Shown here: one piece after another, positions 12,589-21,480 of the stretch
Layout: every line of letters starts with the position of its first letter
Numbering within the stretch: position 1 is the first letter of the stretch
Origin: Opisthocomus hoazin
Lineage: Eukaryota > Chordata > Aves > Opisthocomiformes > Opisthocomidae
NCBI RefSeq assembly: GCF_030867145.1
Contig: NC_134454.1
Coordinates: 71,406,308 to 71,470,307 of the forward strand
DNA length: 64,000 nucleotides
Direction of reading: 5' to 3'
Position numbers and translations under genes: made by a program
Notes under the pieces: model-generated
Databases searched by the model: none
Told to the model about the DNA's origin: nothing
What the model saw: only the letters and a program-made list of their open reading frames with translations

Positions 12589-13309
12589 AGAGAAATTTTG
12601 ATAAGTGAGGCCTTATTTGGAGAAGAGCATAACCCAGGTAACATAAACCAGGATTTTGGTCCCTGCTGTACTTATGGCTGTTACCTTTCCTCAGTTCACT
12701 GTGTTAGTATCCACACTTAAGTGTGTCCAGTCTGAATATTGGTTCACCAAAAAGAACTTCAGAATTAACCTTTTTTTGGGGAGAAAATAATTTCCAAGTG
12801 ATAATGTGCTCTTTGATGGTTTGTTGGATGTTTTCTTTTTTTTTTGTGCTAGTTGTTACAGCATCTTAATTTGGGCAAGTAGGCCATGTTTTGCTTTTTC
12901 TGTTGGTCGTCTAAAATGGTGATACAACTGCAACACCAGTAACATGGATCTGAAGCTTAGCAAAAATTCAAATGCGTATTGAAAATCTCCTAGAAATATA
13001 GAAGTTAAAGATGTCCAAGAAATGACAGACTTTTTATTCAGAGGATGGAGAGGGAAACAAAAATGCCAAATCTCTTCTCCCCCATCACTGTACGTGAATT
13101 TAAAATTAATTAATATCAATGTACTGGAGACATCGCTTTTGTTGGAAAAAAGGGTTTCTTGAATAAATATCAGCTGAAAGCTTTGTTTTTTACCAGCGTG
13201 TTTTGCTGGTATGCCATTCGTAAGCCTCCTTCCCCCTAACCACCAGTACGTCTTCTCTGAACCAGAGGGCCAGAACCCTTTAGAACCAAAAACCAAGGAC
13301 CGCCTCTAG
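12589..13309. other. FST 3' flank
   Basis: No gene. On the minus strand 13262-13285 reads as a T/G-rich stretch (CCTTGGTTTTTGGTTC), which is what a downstream element of the FST polyadenylation site would look like. Confidence 0.5.
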
Positions 13310-14333
13310 GGAAAATTCCATTTTTTTATTTTTTCACTCATCATTTATTTACAAATACACATTATAACTTTTATATACATTGCACATTTACATGGTAGAA
13401 AAGTACAAAACTATATATTTAAATGAATTTATATTTAACTCGCCATGTTTGAAAATATAAAATTGCATCAGAAAAAAAGTATTATGAAAAGCAAGAAACT
13501 TGAACTGATAAAGCTTTAATATAACTAGTGACACACTGATTGGGAAAAGGGAACTTTCAAAGTGGTACTGCAAGACCATCTTAAAGGAAACACCTGATAA
13601 AACACTGATGCATGTTACAAAAAATATAAAACAATAAAAATAAAATAAAACCTTTATTACAGTTAGCCCTGTAGCTATTAACAACCTTCATAATCCGATT
13701 TCTTTGGGTCCAGAATTCATAAAGTACAGTATATACCCTCAGCACTTTGAGATCACTTCAGTACATGATGTGATCAAAAGTAGATAAAAGTGAAGTGGAA
13801 GAAGTTTCCTTAAAGATCGCCTCACTGCACCCTGGAAGTATACTTAAGTCAGTTACAATGCCTTTTGGTCAGTCAAGGTTCCTTGTAAACCAAAACCCGA
13901 GGGATCTTTTATGTACAGAACCGGCAAGAAGAAAATCCAATAAATAAACATAACAGAAACCGACATGCAAGTTTGTTAAAGTGAAAAAGAGTTAACATCA
14001 GTGAAACAAAGAGATGAGATCATGTGGGTAAGCTCTAAGGAATGGACTTTTATAGTTTACAAGAAAAAAGAAAAGCTTTACTTTACAAGCAAGAGACCTC
14101 ACAATAAATAACACTGCTCTTCCCGTAACGAATAAATTTCTTCAAAAAACAAGGTGTACAGTCAACCAGACATTTTATGTATAAATTATAAAACGTGACA
14201 CAGTATAAATAAATGTCTACAAGACTCAACTATATGTATACTTTTTTTCTCCCCAAAATAAATAAGCATACACTTATTTACAGTATGGACATTGATTTCC
14301 TGCCCAATGGCTGTTCCAATAGTGATGGAGGTT
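13310..14333 (-). other. FST: FST 3' untranslated region
   Basis: About 1.0 kb of AT-rich sequence directly after the FST stop codon, with no open frame. It holds several A/T-rich elements. It also has three matches to the Pumilio recognition element TGTANATA on the sense strand: 14276-14283, 13372-13379 and 13347-13354. The extent is set by the last AATAAA signals and is inferred, not proven by a transcript. Confidence 0.7.
13325..13349 (-). terminator. FST: FST polyadenylation signals
   Basis: Two AATAAA hexamers on the minus strand (forward TTTATT at 13344-13349 and 13325-13330), followed 40-70 bases later by a T/G-rich stretch near 13262-13285. Cleavage would be expected around 13305-13330. 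Other AATAAA-like sites further upstream in the 3' UTR could give shorter messages. Confidence 0.6.
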
Positions 14334-14416
14334 TTACCACTCTAGAATGGAAGATATAGGAAAGCTGTAGTCCTGGTCTTCATCTTCCTCTTCATCCTCT
14401 GGGTCTTCATTAATGG
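14334..14416 (-). CDS. FST: FST exon 6: acidic tail of the long isoform
   Basis: Residues 317-343 and TAA stop (14334-14336). Starts after CATATAG with [17 protein letters not shown] and ends SSILEW. In the long isoform this tail masks the heparin-binding site and makes the protein circulate (known for mammals). The [10 protein letters not shown] order is the normal acidic run with small species differences. Confidence 0.96.
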
Positions 14417-17400
14417 CTATATGGGGGAATACAGGGGAGCTGTTGTTTAAATAAGGACAACAACAGCGCAGAAGCAGCTCAGTGCATGTTTTCAAAGCCC
14501 TCTGAACAGCCATAATACAGCGTTGCATTTTATGCGACTTGTAGTGAGATGCTCTTTGGCATCTGCTGTTATGCAATAAGGTTTTTTTACACATAATCTA
14601 TGAAGTCATAACTGCAGAAAGTTCTGAAGAATCAATGGCTCAGGTTTTATTGGCAGATTCCTGAAATCAAATAACAAGCGCTCTTGTGTTCTAGGTTTAA
14701 CTGCTTTGTGTCCTTCATTCAGAGTTAGTAGAGGCAACTGTGCTAGACCAGATGCCCATGTGCTACCATTAAGCTTGTTCTTTTGGAGCGAGTTAAGAGT
14801 TTATCCGGGTGTTAATAAAAGCAATCAGCGAAGCACATGAGAGCAGACAGAGTAGGAAAAAAACGCTAGAATTACACTCCTAGTGCAACCCATTTCTGAC
14901 GGAGTAACTTGTCCTCAGAATATCCCCAAAACTCCAACTTCAAGGCCAAGTGGTTGTTGTTGATCTACTGCATTTTATCAGTAACCAAAGTCTGTGCGTG
15001 AGAGACAGATAGACAGTTATATGGCACCTGTACCGTACCTTGAATGTCTAAATCAAGCTTTCTTGTTATGTTTAAAGGTGTAGGTCTTCATTACCTAGGG
15101 ATTGCCTTCAGAAGCTTTAAGTGTCTGCAGAGTTAAAAATCTCACTTACAGTTGCAAGATCCGGAGTGCTTTACTTCTAGAAGCACACCCATGGAGCAGG
15201 CTGCCTCTTTCATGGCACACTCGCTTGGGTAAGTTGTGTTGTCGCTGGCACAGACAGCCTCGTCTGACTTGCTCTCAGGGCACAGCTCATCGCAGAGGGA
15301 GCAACGACCTCTGCCAACCTTAAAATCCCACAAGCACTTCTTCCCAGCACTGCACTGAATGTCTTCACAGGATTTGGCTTCTAAAAATATACACAGGATA
15401 CTAGATGTAAGTGAAAAGACAAAGAACAGAGAAAAGCACCAACAAACAACCCCAAACTCCCCTTCGCCTGTGAACTGTGAACAGAGAGAGCTCAGATGCA
15501 GTAGATGTGATGATACTTGCTGATTCTGCTCAAGCAAGTAGTCCCTTGGACACCATTGCCTGTCTATTTGTGGGGGAGGAAAGACAGCTGTGCCAGCAGA
15601 GCTTGGCCCTGGGAATACAGAATTACATTTGCCTATTGTACAATGACCTCCCTGCTCTGTTTGATGTCAGTGCAAATTCAGCTCCCCAAATTAGCAGTAA
15701 GTGCAGAATTTGCCAACACATTCAGCATCACAAAATGTATTATTTTTAAACTAACCCACACAAAGTAGCTGTCTACAAGACTGGAAAGGGAATTCACCTC
15801 AACCTGTGCCAACTGAAAGCAGCCTGAGACTGCCTCGAATTCCCCCAGCAGTTTTGGGGAGCAGGGGCTGCCCTGAAGGTGCTTCCTTGTAAGACGCTTC
15901 ACTATCAGTCCTTTCTGGAAGTCACAATACAAAATGTCAGGATGCACAGAGACTATTTTCCCGATCTTCACCCACTAACTGTCTCCAAACTCTGCAATAT
16001 TTCTAAAGAGGAAAAAGTGGTCAGCTGTTTCCAATTAAGTCAATGCAAACTTTGCCAAGACCACTTGAAGACAATTGTTTCCAGGAATCCAGATCCACTG
16101 AATATCGAGACCTGGTTACACTGTTACTGTGTCATCATCTATTTAATGGCAGGTACTTCTCCACTGGAAACTAATGTCAGCACCCACAGCCACAGCGAGA
16201 GAAGAGGGATCAGGGCCCCTACTCTGCTGGGGAAGCCTCTCCTCCTCCCCAGCGCTAGCTACATCCACCCAGTGGCACACACGATGCCCTGAAACAGCGG
16301 GTCGAGGAAGCTCCCCCCGCCCTTACCCCTCGGACCAAGATACCTACTGATGCATTTTCCTTCGTAGGCTAGTCCAATGGACCTGCCCAGGAGGCAGGTG
16401 GCTTTCCTCAGGTGGCAGGCGCTGGCATAAGTTATGCCGTCATTCCCGCAGAGATACTGCTCAGGGGAGGTGGGCTCTGGGCAAATGCGATTGCATGTCA
16501 CGCAGTAGGCGTTATTAGTTTGGTCAACGACACACGTGGAGCTGCCCGGGCATAAAACATCCCTGCAGGTCTCTGAAATATAGATGGAAACACACGGTGA
16601 TTAACAGGACATCCCACGGCCCCAGCGAGGAGTGAATGGGTGACACAATGAAACTAATGATCAGATAAAAGCCTTCAGCAGTTCTGCTCATTTAAGGGCC
16701 GCTGGAGGAAACCTTCCCATCTCAGGGTAGCTGGTGGGACCCAAGTGCTGCTAGACTGTGGGGAACTCTCAATCCAGCTACGTCCTTGTCTGTTGAGCAT
16801 GGTTTAGTTACTGTCTCCCAGCATTTGGAACGTCACTCTGGTTCCTGTGGGGAAACACGTCCCACTGCTTCTCCTCCCTACACTCAGACACACACCCTTT
16901 GGCATTTGAGGGAGATCGGATTAGATTTGCAAACCTACTTTTGCATTTGCCCTGATACTGGACTTCAAGTTCGGGCTGTTCTTTACATCTGGCTTTGAGA
17001 AGGGCACACTCGTTCCTGTAGGTTTTCCCATCTAAGCCACACACGGGACCCTTCCAAGTGATATTAGAGCAATCCGGAGCACAAACACACCGAGGTTTGT
17101 TCTTCTTGTTCATTTTACATTTCTTCCCGGGTCCACAGTCCACGTTCTCGCACGTTTCTGATGGAAGGAAAGAGGCACCACTTTAGTACCGAGCGTGCAG
17201 AACAGACCTGGTGTCAAAACTGCTTAAAGGAAAAGAAAAAAAAAAAAAAGACATCGTGACCCCAGAGCACACAGAGAAAACACCTTCTCCCTCCACCCCC
17301 CCACCCCCTCCAGGAAACACCACTCGAGGGAAATTCCTCCCCTCAGTGAGGGCGGGGGGGGGGGGGGGGGGGGGGGAAGGGGAGGTGGCTCCCCCCTCCC

Positions 17401-19880
17401 CGCTCTCTGCACCGCGCCCGATCAGAAGCGGGGGGTCCCCGGACCCCGGGGCTGCTGCGAGACGCCCCTCAAAGCCCCGCCGAGGAAGGCGGCGGAGGGA
17501 CCCCCGCTGCACGCCCCCCCGCCCCCCGCCCGGCCCCTGCCTGCCCCGCTGTGCGGAGCGGCTCCCCAGCACCCCCCTCACCTTTGCAGGGGATGCAGTT
17601 TGGGGCTCCCCCATTAAAAATCATCCACTTAAAAAGCGTGTTGTCGTTGACGTCCTCTTCCGTCCACGACGTGGTCAGGCGGCCGGTCTTGCAGCACTCC
17701 TCCTTGCTGAGGTCGGTCTTGTAGAGGACCTGGCAGCGGCCGTTCCGCGCCTGCCGGAGCCAGCAGTTCCCAGCTGCGGGGGGAGGGAACAAGGGGGGGA
17801 CAGGGGGGACGCGGGGACACCCGGCCGCATCAGTGGCAGCCACCGGTGACCCAGCCACAGCACGTGCGCCTCGCGATGGCGTTTACTAGACTGTTTACTT
17901 TTACTCGTGCCGTTTCACAACCCGCAGCTACTCCGGCCCACTGGGGAGCGCGGTCTAAAAAAAACAAAAACAAAACCCCCAAAACCAAAACCCAGAACAA
18001 AACCACCAAAAAACCCCACCCCGAAACACAAAAGAACGAACCGAAAAAAAACCCCCACACCCCAAAGCCCCCGGAGAGGAAGAGGAGACCCGATCAGAAG
18101 AGAGCGAGGCTTTTCTCGGAGGTATTTATTCCGTATGTAGAGCAGAAGGAGCGCTGCCGGCACGTGACAGAGGCTTGAGGAGGATGTGCATTTAAAAGGG
18201 AATAAAAAGAAAATCGCGCTTGCAAATTCCTTCCTCCTGCCCCTGCCCTCTCCTCCTCACCGCGGCTGCACAGCAGCATTGTTTTAGTGCCGCACAGAGT
18301 TTCAGCCCCAGCCCGTTTTGCAATCGGGATGAATTGGGAACATTTGCTGTTAGCGAACTCTTTCGAAATCTCCACGTTTTGCAGTTTCTATTATCGAATG
18401 TATTTCCTTCGCTAAAATAAGTCAGCAAAGCTCAAAAAAAAAAAAAAAAAAGTGAGCAAAGTACATAAAATACAAGGGCATACAGGGTAGGAGGTCCCTG
18501 CAGAGTTTTAAAAATCGATCAGGCTGGGAAAGTTATAGGTGCAGCCTCTCCCGCAAGCGTTTAAGAGGAAAGGACACTGTCCTTAAACTGTATAGAGTGG
18601 GTTTTGGGTTTTTTTTTTCTTGTCTTTTTTTTTTTTTTTTTTTTCATTAGTATCCCTGTTATTTGTGGAGCCAAGCCAAGAATATTAGTCCAAGCAACTC
18701 CCCCTTTTTTAGCTGGAGAGTTTTGGTTGGGATGAGTCTCTCGCGAATAACCAATGTGACTTCTCCAGCAACTCGATACCGATTGATTCTGGTGCTAATC
18801 CCGCCGGGGCCCGATCCTGCCTCCTCACCCCCGGTGGGAACGGACCGCAGCGAGGGGTCAGGATCGGTCAGCCGAGATGTCGCTGGGCGCGGGGGAAGAT
18901 CTCACACACACACGCAATAAAATTCATTGAACAAACAACACCCTTTAAAAAAAAAAAAAGAAGTGTTGCGTCTTACAGTTGCCTGCGATAGATTAATTTA
19001 CGCTCTAGCTCCGTAGTGGGGGAGAAAAGAAAAAAAAAAACCCACAAAAACTGTAAAGCAAGCAATGGTAAGACATCCAGGTTGTGGTTGGAACACTGTC
19101 AAGGTAAGGGAAAAAAGCCCCAAAACTAAAAATCAGTGTTCCCTGGTGTCGAAAGAGGGCTCTTAAGAGTTGTCAATATCAGGCTGGGGTTTGTTTTGTT
19201 CTCATGGGGAAAAAAAAAAAAGGCAAAACAAACCCCAACTCACTTAAGCACGCTCTTCAGTGCAGGAGAATTTACAAGACTAATATTTATTCGGGAAAAA
19301 AATTAAAAAAAAAAAAAGAGGGGGGAGGAGGAAATCCCAATATTAAAGGAATGTCCGGAAAAATGACCACTTATTGGTTTCCAAAAATGTCAGCCGCAGC
19401 CGCGGGGCTCCTCATCGCCACCCTCCTCCCGCCAGACAGGCGAGATGAAAACCGGAGCTAAATGACCAACAAACTTCGAGCCCCCCCCGCTCGGGGAGCC
19501 GCCACCGGGAACGTCCCCTTCGCCGCGCCGCTCCCCGCTCCCGCCGCGCAGCCACCGCAACCGCCGGGGAACACCCCCGTCCGCCCGCCCTGCCCTCGCG
19601 GAGCCGGAGCGGAGCCCCGAGACGCACCCCAAATGACACCGCCGGCGCCGGGGCGCGGAGCGGTCCCGCTCCTGCAGCCAACTTCTCCCGCACCTCGGAG
19701 AGGGGGCGCGTAACAACCGCGCCGCGCCCGGGGAGGCGGGGAGCGGCGGCGGCCGCGGTGGAGGGGCGCGCCCGCGGGTGCGCGCCCCCGGCCCTTACCC
19801 TGCGCGGTGTGTTCCTCCGCGAAGTGGCACAGCAGCACCAGGAGCAGGAGCGCGCCCGGGCGAGGGCCGCGGTCGGACAT
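14334..19880 (-). CDS. FST: Follistatin, six exons, 343 aa
   Basis: Secreted glycoprotein that binds activin (and more weakly several BMPs and myostatin) and blocks receptor access. The coding exons are 19880-19799, 17773-17582, 17157-16939, 16572-16348, 15380-15150 and 14416-14334, totalling 1032 nt including the stop. All junctions are GT-AG with the codon split after its first base. Layout: signal peptide 1-28, N-terminal domain 29-91, follistatin domains 92-164, 165-239 and 240-316, and an acidic tail 317-343. Known activin-contact tryptophans correspond to W32 and W64. Sequons are N123 (NIT) and N287 (NTT). The length equals the usual long precursor (343-344 aa), and the mature part matches other amniotes nearly residue for residue from memory. 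The ATG at 19880 has A at -3; the frame upstream of it has no other ATG. No defect seen. Confidence 0.97.
14417..15149 (-). other. FST: FST intron 5
   Basis: GT-AG intron of 733 bases. It is the intron whose retention or alternative splicing yields the short isoform in other vertebrates. The acceptor region before exon 6 is unusually poor in pyrimidines (CCCCCATATAG). No repeat or other gene inside. Confidence 0.85.
15150..15380 (-). CDS. FST: FST exon 5: follistatin domain 3
   Basis: Residues 240-316, from [10 protein letters not shown] to SGSCN, with NTT sequon at N287. Acceptor TTTTTAG|AAGCC, donor AACT|GTAAGTG. If intron 5 is not removed, the frame continues as Cys-Lys-stop (TGA at 15142-15144). 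That would give a 318-residue precursor lacking the acidic tail, close in form to the known short follistatin isoform. Confidence 0.97.
15381..16347 (-). other. FST: FST intron 4
   Basis: GT-AG intron of 967 bases. No repeat or RNA gene recognised. The open frames seen in it on the plus strand are antisense chance frames. Confidence 0.85.
16348..16572 (-). CDS. FST: FST exon 4: follistatin domain 2
   Basis: Residues 165-239, beginning KTCRDV and ending GKCI. Contains [19 protein letters not shown], the Kazal-like fold of the second follistatin domain, which together with domain 1 grips activin. Acceptor TTTCAG|AGACC, donor ATCA|GTAGGT. Length 225 nt. The frame and all cysteines expected for the domain are present. 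Confidence 0.97.
16573..16938 (-). other. FST: FST intron 3
   Basis: GT-AG intron of 366 bases, unique sequence, nothing else recognised. Confidence 0.85.
16939..17157 (-). CDS. FST: FST exon 3: follistatin domain 1, heparin-binding
   Basis: Residues 92-164. The basic segment [13 protein letters not shown] at 103-115 is the known heparan sulfate-binding site, which lets the short isoform stay at the cell surface. A Kazal-like part follows, with NIT sequon at N123 and [13 protein letters not shown]. Acceptor TCAG|AAACG, donor CAAAA|GTAGG. Length 219 nt. Confidence 0.97.
17158..17581 (-). other. FST: FST intron 2, GC-rich with long G tract
   Basis: GT-AG intron of 424 bases. It is very GC-rich (CpG island) and contains a 23-base G run on the plus strand (17354-17376), so the FST transcript would carry C23. 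An A run at 17239-17249 follows the 3' end. Confidence 0.85.
17354..17376 (+). repeat. Poly-G tract (23 bases) in FST intron 2
   Basis: Uninterrupted run of 23 G on the plus strand with further GG groups on both sides. It can form G-quadruplexes on the non-transcribed side of the antisense strand. The exact length in the assembly is uncertain because homopolymers this long are error-prone. Confidence 0.95.
17582..17773 (-). CDS. FST: FST exon 2: N-terminal domain
   Basis: Residues 28-91. It starts after a GCAG acceptor with AG-N-C-W and ends at AAAG|GTGAGG. It contains the cysteine-rich N-terminal domain that inserts into the activin type I receptor site. W32 and W64 correspond to mature W4 and W36, known to be needed for activin binding, and the segment [20 protein letters not shown] is intact. 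The 192-nt length is as in other vertebrates. Confidence 0.97.
17956..18072 (-). repeat. G/T-only block on FST sense strand (A/C-rich on plus)
   Basis: About 115 bases made almost entirely of A and C on the plus strand (AAAACAAAACCCCC.., CCCCACCCCG.., ACCCCCACACCCC). On the transcribed-sense strand this is G/T-rich with several runs of three to five G separated by T4-like loops, resembling telomere-type quadruplex sequence. It sits about 190 bases upstream of the exon 2 acceptor. Confidence 0.85.
18609..18645. repeat. T homopolymer cluster in FST intron 1
   Basis: Two T runs on the plus strand separated by CTTGTC; simple low-complexity sequence. Confidence 0.85.
19799..19880 (-). CDS. FST: FST exon 1: signal peptide
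   Basis: Encodes residues 1-27 plus the first base of codon 28. After MSDRGPRPG comes a hydrophobic core (ALLLLVLLC), then HFAEEHTAQ, with cleavage expected before G29. The donor is CAGG|GTAAGG at 19798-19797. The first nine residues are the least conserved part of the protein and differ from what I recall for chicken, so this part may help identify the species. The exon lies inside a CpG island. Confidence 0.95.
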
Positions 19881-19985
19881 CGTCGATGCGGCGGGGAGCG
19901 CGGGAGGCACGGCCGCTGCGCGGGGGGGAGCGGGAGGCAGCGAGCGCCGGCCGGCCCGCCCGCGGTCGCGCTATTGAATGAACGT
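19881..19985 (-). other. FST: FST 5' untranslated region (inferred)
   Basis: Sequence between the inferred start of transcription and the ATG. The upper limit comes only from the TATA-like box position. It contains a half CRE (TGACGTTC, minus strand of 19983-19990) right at the presumed start. Confidence 0.5.
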
Positions 19986-20006
19986 CAGCCTGCGAACGCC
20001 GTCTCT

Positions 20007-20019
20007 CTTTAAATCTATA
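20007..20019 (-). promoter_or_regulatory. FST: FST TATA-like box
   Basis: Minus strand reads TATAGATTTAAAG in a GC-rich setting, about 130 bases before the ATG. Expected start of transcription about 25-30 bases further, near 19980-19990. A GC box (GGGCGG) is 24 bases upstream at 20043-20048. Confidence 0.65.
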
Positions 20020-20042
20020 CGGGGGTCCTCGCTGTCTGCGGT

Positions 20043-20048
20043 GGGCGG
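20043..20048 (+). promoter_or_regulatory. FST: GC box near FST core promoter
   Basis: GGGCGG between the TATA-like box and the TG repeat; candidate Sp1-family site by motif only. Confidence 0.4.
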
Positions 20049-20051
20049 TCT

Positions 20052-20053
<2 letters not shown>

Positions 20054-20095
<42 letters not shown>

Positions 20096-20166
20096 TGTGC
20101 GTGTGCGTGCGCGCGTGTGTGTCTGTCCGTCCGTCCGCCCGCCCGCCCGTCCGTCTGTCTGTCTGC
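20054..20166. repeat. Compound microsatellite (TG)n-(GTCC/GTCT)n upstream of FST
   Basis: 69 bases of perfect pyrimidine-purine alternation (20054-20122: TG units with a TATG and several GC steps), then tetranucleotide GTCC/GCCC/GTCT units to about 20166. The left edge is only 35 bases upstream of the TATA-like box. Long alternating TG/CG runs favour Z-DNA and vary in length between individuals. Confidence 0.95.
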
Positions 20167-20406
20167 TCGGGGGTGGGGAGATTTAAAAAGTTCGGCATGA
20201 ATCAGGTGACATTTTCCACCTTCTGCAAACCCGCTCCAATGATCTTGCTCGAGGTGCGCTGCACCAGCGCGCACCCCCCCTCCCCAACCCCCACCCCCTC
20301 ACCCCGCCGGGGGCGCGCAGCCCCGCGCCCGCCCCGCGCGGCGGGGGGATGCCGGAGCCGGCGGCGGCGAGCGGGGGCCGGAGACCCGCGGGGGTCGCGG
20401 CCGCCC

Positions 20407-20420
20407 GGGGGGGGGGGGGG
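20407..20420 (+). repeat. Poly-G tract (14 bases)
   Basis: Run of 14 G in the CpG-rich FST upstream region. Confidence 0.9.
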
Positions 20421-20572
20421 AAGGAGGGGAGGGGGTGCCAAGTGTGTCCCCGCCCCGACGGCGCGCGGAGGTGCGGGGGCTGGCGGGGGGGTGGGCTCCG
20501 TGCGGCCGCGGCGGCGGTGGACAATCCCCGCTCCGCGCTCACGCGGGGGGCGGCCGGCGGGCGCGGAGCTCG

Positions 20573-20596
20573 CCCCCCCCCCCCCCCCCCCCCCCC
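20573..20596 (+). repeat. Poly-C tract (24 bases)
   Basis: Run of 24 C on the plus strand, i.e. G24 on the FST sense strand, about 590 bases upstream of the presumed start. Followed by A runs and an ATATATAT stretch (20660-20671). Confidence 0.9.
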
Positions 20597-20759
20597 AAAA
20601 AACCACCCCGGACCCCAACCCACCGGCCCCGAACCTGTGCGGGAGGGGAAAAAAAAAATACTATATATATATAAAAGAGAAAAAGATCCAAATGAAGTTT
20701 AATACCTAGGGCTGCGCCCGAGTGACAGCCCTTTCACTGGGAGCCCGGGAAGACGAGAC

Positions 20760-21000
20760 GGGAACGGGGGCGACGTAGGCGGTCTCCTTTCAGAATCAGA
20801 AGAGATTGCAACATCGATAATGAACTTCTAGGGCACTAGTTTATTAAGCACAGTCTGGCATTATTCTCCCCTTAGAAAAGTTGGCGGTCTCTCATTTGTA
20901 ACATTTTTTGGCACCGCTGAATGAAACTGAGTAGGCGATATTTCCTTTTACACAAAACGATTACTTAACGGAAAAAATGGTATTGTTTATTCAAAAGCTG
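20760..21000. promoter_or_regulatory. Candidate FST upstream regulatory segment 1
   Basis: Moderate-GC, non-repetitive sequence between two CpG-rich blocks, with no open frame and several short AT-rich motif cores (ATCGATAATG, TTTATTAAGC). Its composition contrasts sharply with the flanking GC-rich DNA, as enhancers near CpG promoters often do. Conservation was not tested. Confidence 0.3.
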
Positions 21001-21209
21001 CCTTTTTAATTTCGATTCTTTCGCTTTTCTGAGCCACCAAAGCACAACAGACTGCGAAGTATGCAGACAGGAATGCCCGGGCCGGGCAGTGCCGGCTCTG
21101 CGGGGCCGGTGCGCGGCGGCGGCCGCCCGCGCCCTCCCCGCAACCCCCCCCGCAGCCCCCCCCGCCGCTCCCGCCCTCAGACCCCCCCCGCCCGCCCCCT
21201 CCCCACAAC

Positions 21210-21480
21210 TGCAAATAACTCAGCGATAACAGATTTTTTTCCACCAACTGCAGGAGATAGTGCTAATCTTTTAATAAAAGATCCCATTACAATGGGATCT
21301 GTCTGGACAGACTATAATAGATCCAGAAATACAGCCGTGCTAATATTAGAAGACAGTTGTTTGGGTGCCTCAGACCGGGCCCTGGTCCCGCTTTGAAAGT
21401 GGGAATGAATCACAATGTCCCCCGGTACCACCTGCGGTCACACGCATTAAGAAGCAGACTGGTAAATGATTGACCTCGCT
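21210..21480. promoter_or_regulatory. Candidate FST upstream regulatory segment 2 with palindromes
   Basis: A non-repetitive island of balanced composition between CpG-rich blocks. It holds three perfect inverted repeats within 71 bases. AGATCCCATT-AC-AATGGGATCT is at 21279-21300. GTCTG-GA-CAGAC, two opposed SMAD-type half sites, is at 21301-21312. CTAATATTAG, opposed homeodomain TAAT cores, is at 21340-21349. About 1.3 kb upstream of the presumed FST start. Regulatory function is inferred from motifs and setting. Confidence 0.5.

Larger units (their letters stand above)
17774..19798 (-). other. FST: FST intron 1
   Basis: GT-AG intron of 2025 bases. Its 3' part has an A/C-only block (17956-18072). 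The middle has T and A homopolymers (18609-18645, 18438-18451). The 18700-18860 part contains non-repetitive sequence (AATAACCAATGTGAC, GGTGCTAATCCCGCC) that looks regulatory, and a CTCTTAAGAG palindrome at 19160-19169 lies beside TGTCAATATC. In mouse, activin-responsive SMAD and forkhead sites lie in this intron (known). The TGTCAATA and AAACAAAC (sense strand, about 19190-19235) matches here would fit a forkhead site but are short. Confidence 0.8.
19390..20640. promoter_or_regulatory. FST: CpG island over FST exon 1 and promoter
   Basis: Dense CG dinucleotides from the 5' part of intron 1 through exon 1, the presumed start site and roughly 600 bases upstream, in otherwise AT-rich DNA. Typical of a developmentally regulated vertebrate promoter. 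Further CG-dense blocks occur at 17280-17840, 21060-21200 and 21640-22000. Confidence 0.85.

Noticed and set aside
14495..14515. Alternative acceptor in FST intron 5 (minus TTCAG|AG) giving a stop right after N316
   Set aside because: It would recreate the known short isoform end exactly, but the site lacks a good pyrimidine tract, so I do not call it.
17211..17849. 212-codon plus-strand frame over FST exon 2 and intron 2
   Set aside because: It runs antisense to a certain exon in a CpG island; stops are rare there by base composition. Translation is Pro/Gly/Arg low complexity.
19881..19910. In-frame extension of FST upstream of the ATG (ten codons from a GTG)
   Set aside because: The codon at 19910 is GTG, not ATG, and the ATG at 19880 has a good context and is followed by a normal-length signal peptide.
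20253..20275. 7-bp inverted repeat GGTGCGC..GCGCACC upstream of FST
   Set aside because: Short arms in a GC-rich island are expected by chance; no known factor site recognised.
19978..20709. 243-codon plus-strand frame across the FST promoter
   Set aside because: It translates the TG microsatellite into Cys-Val repeats and the C tract into poly-proline; a composition artefact.
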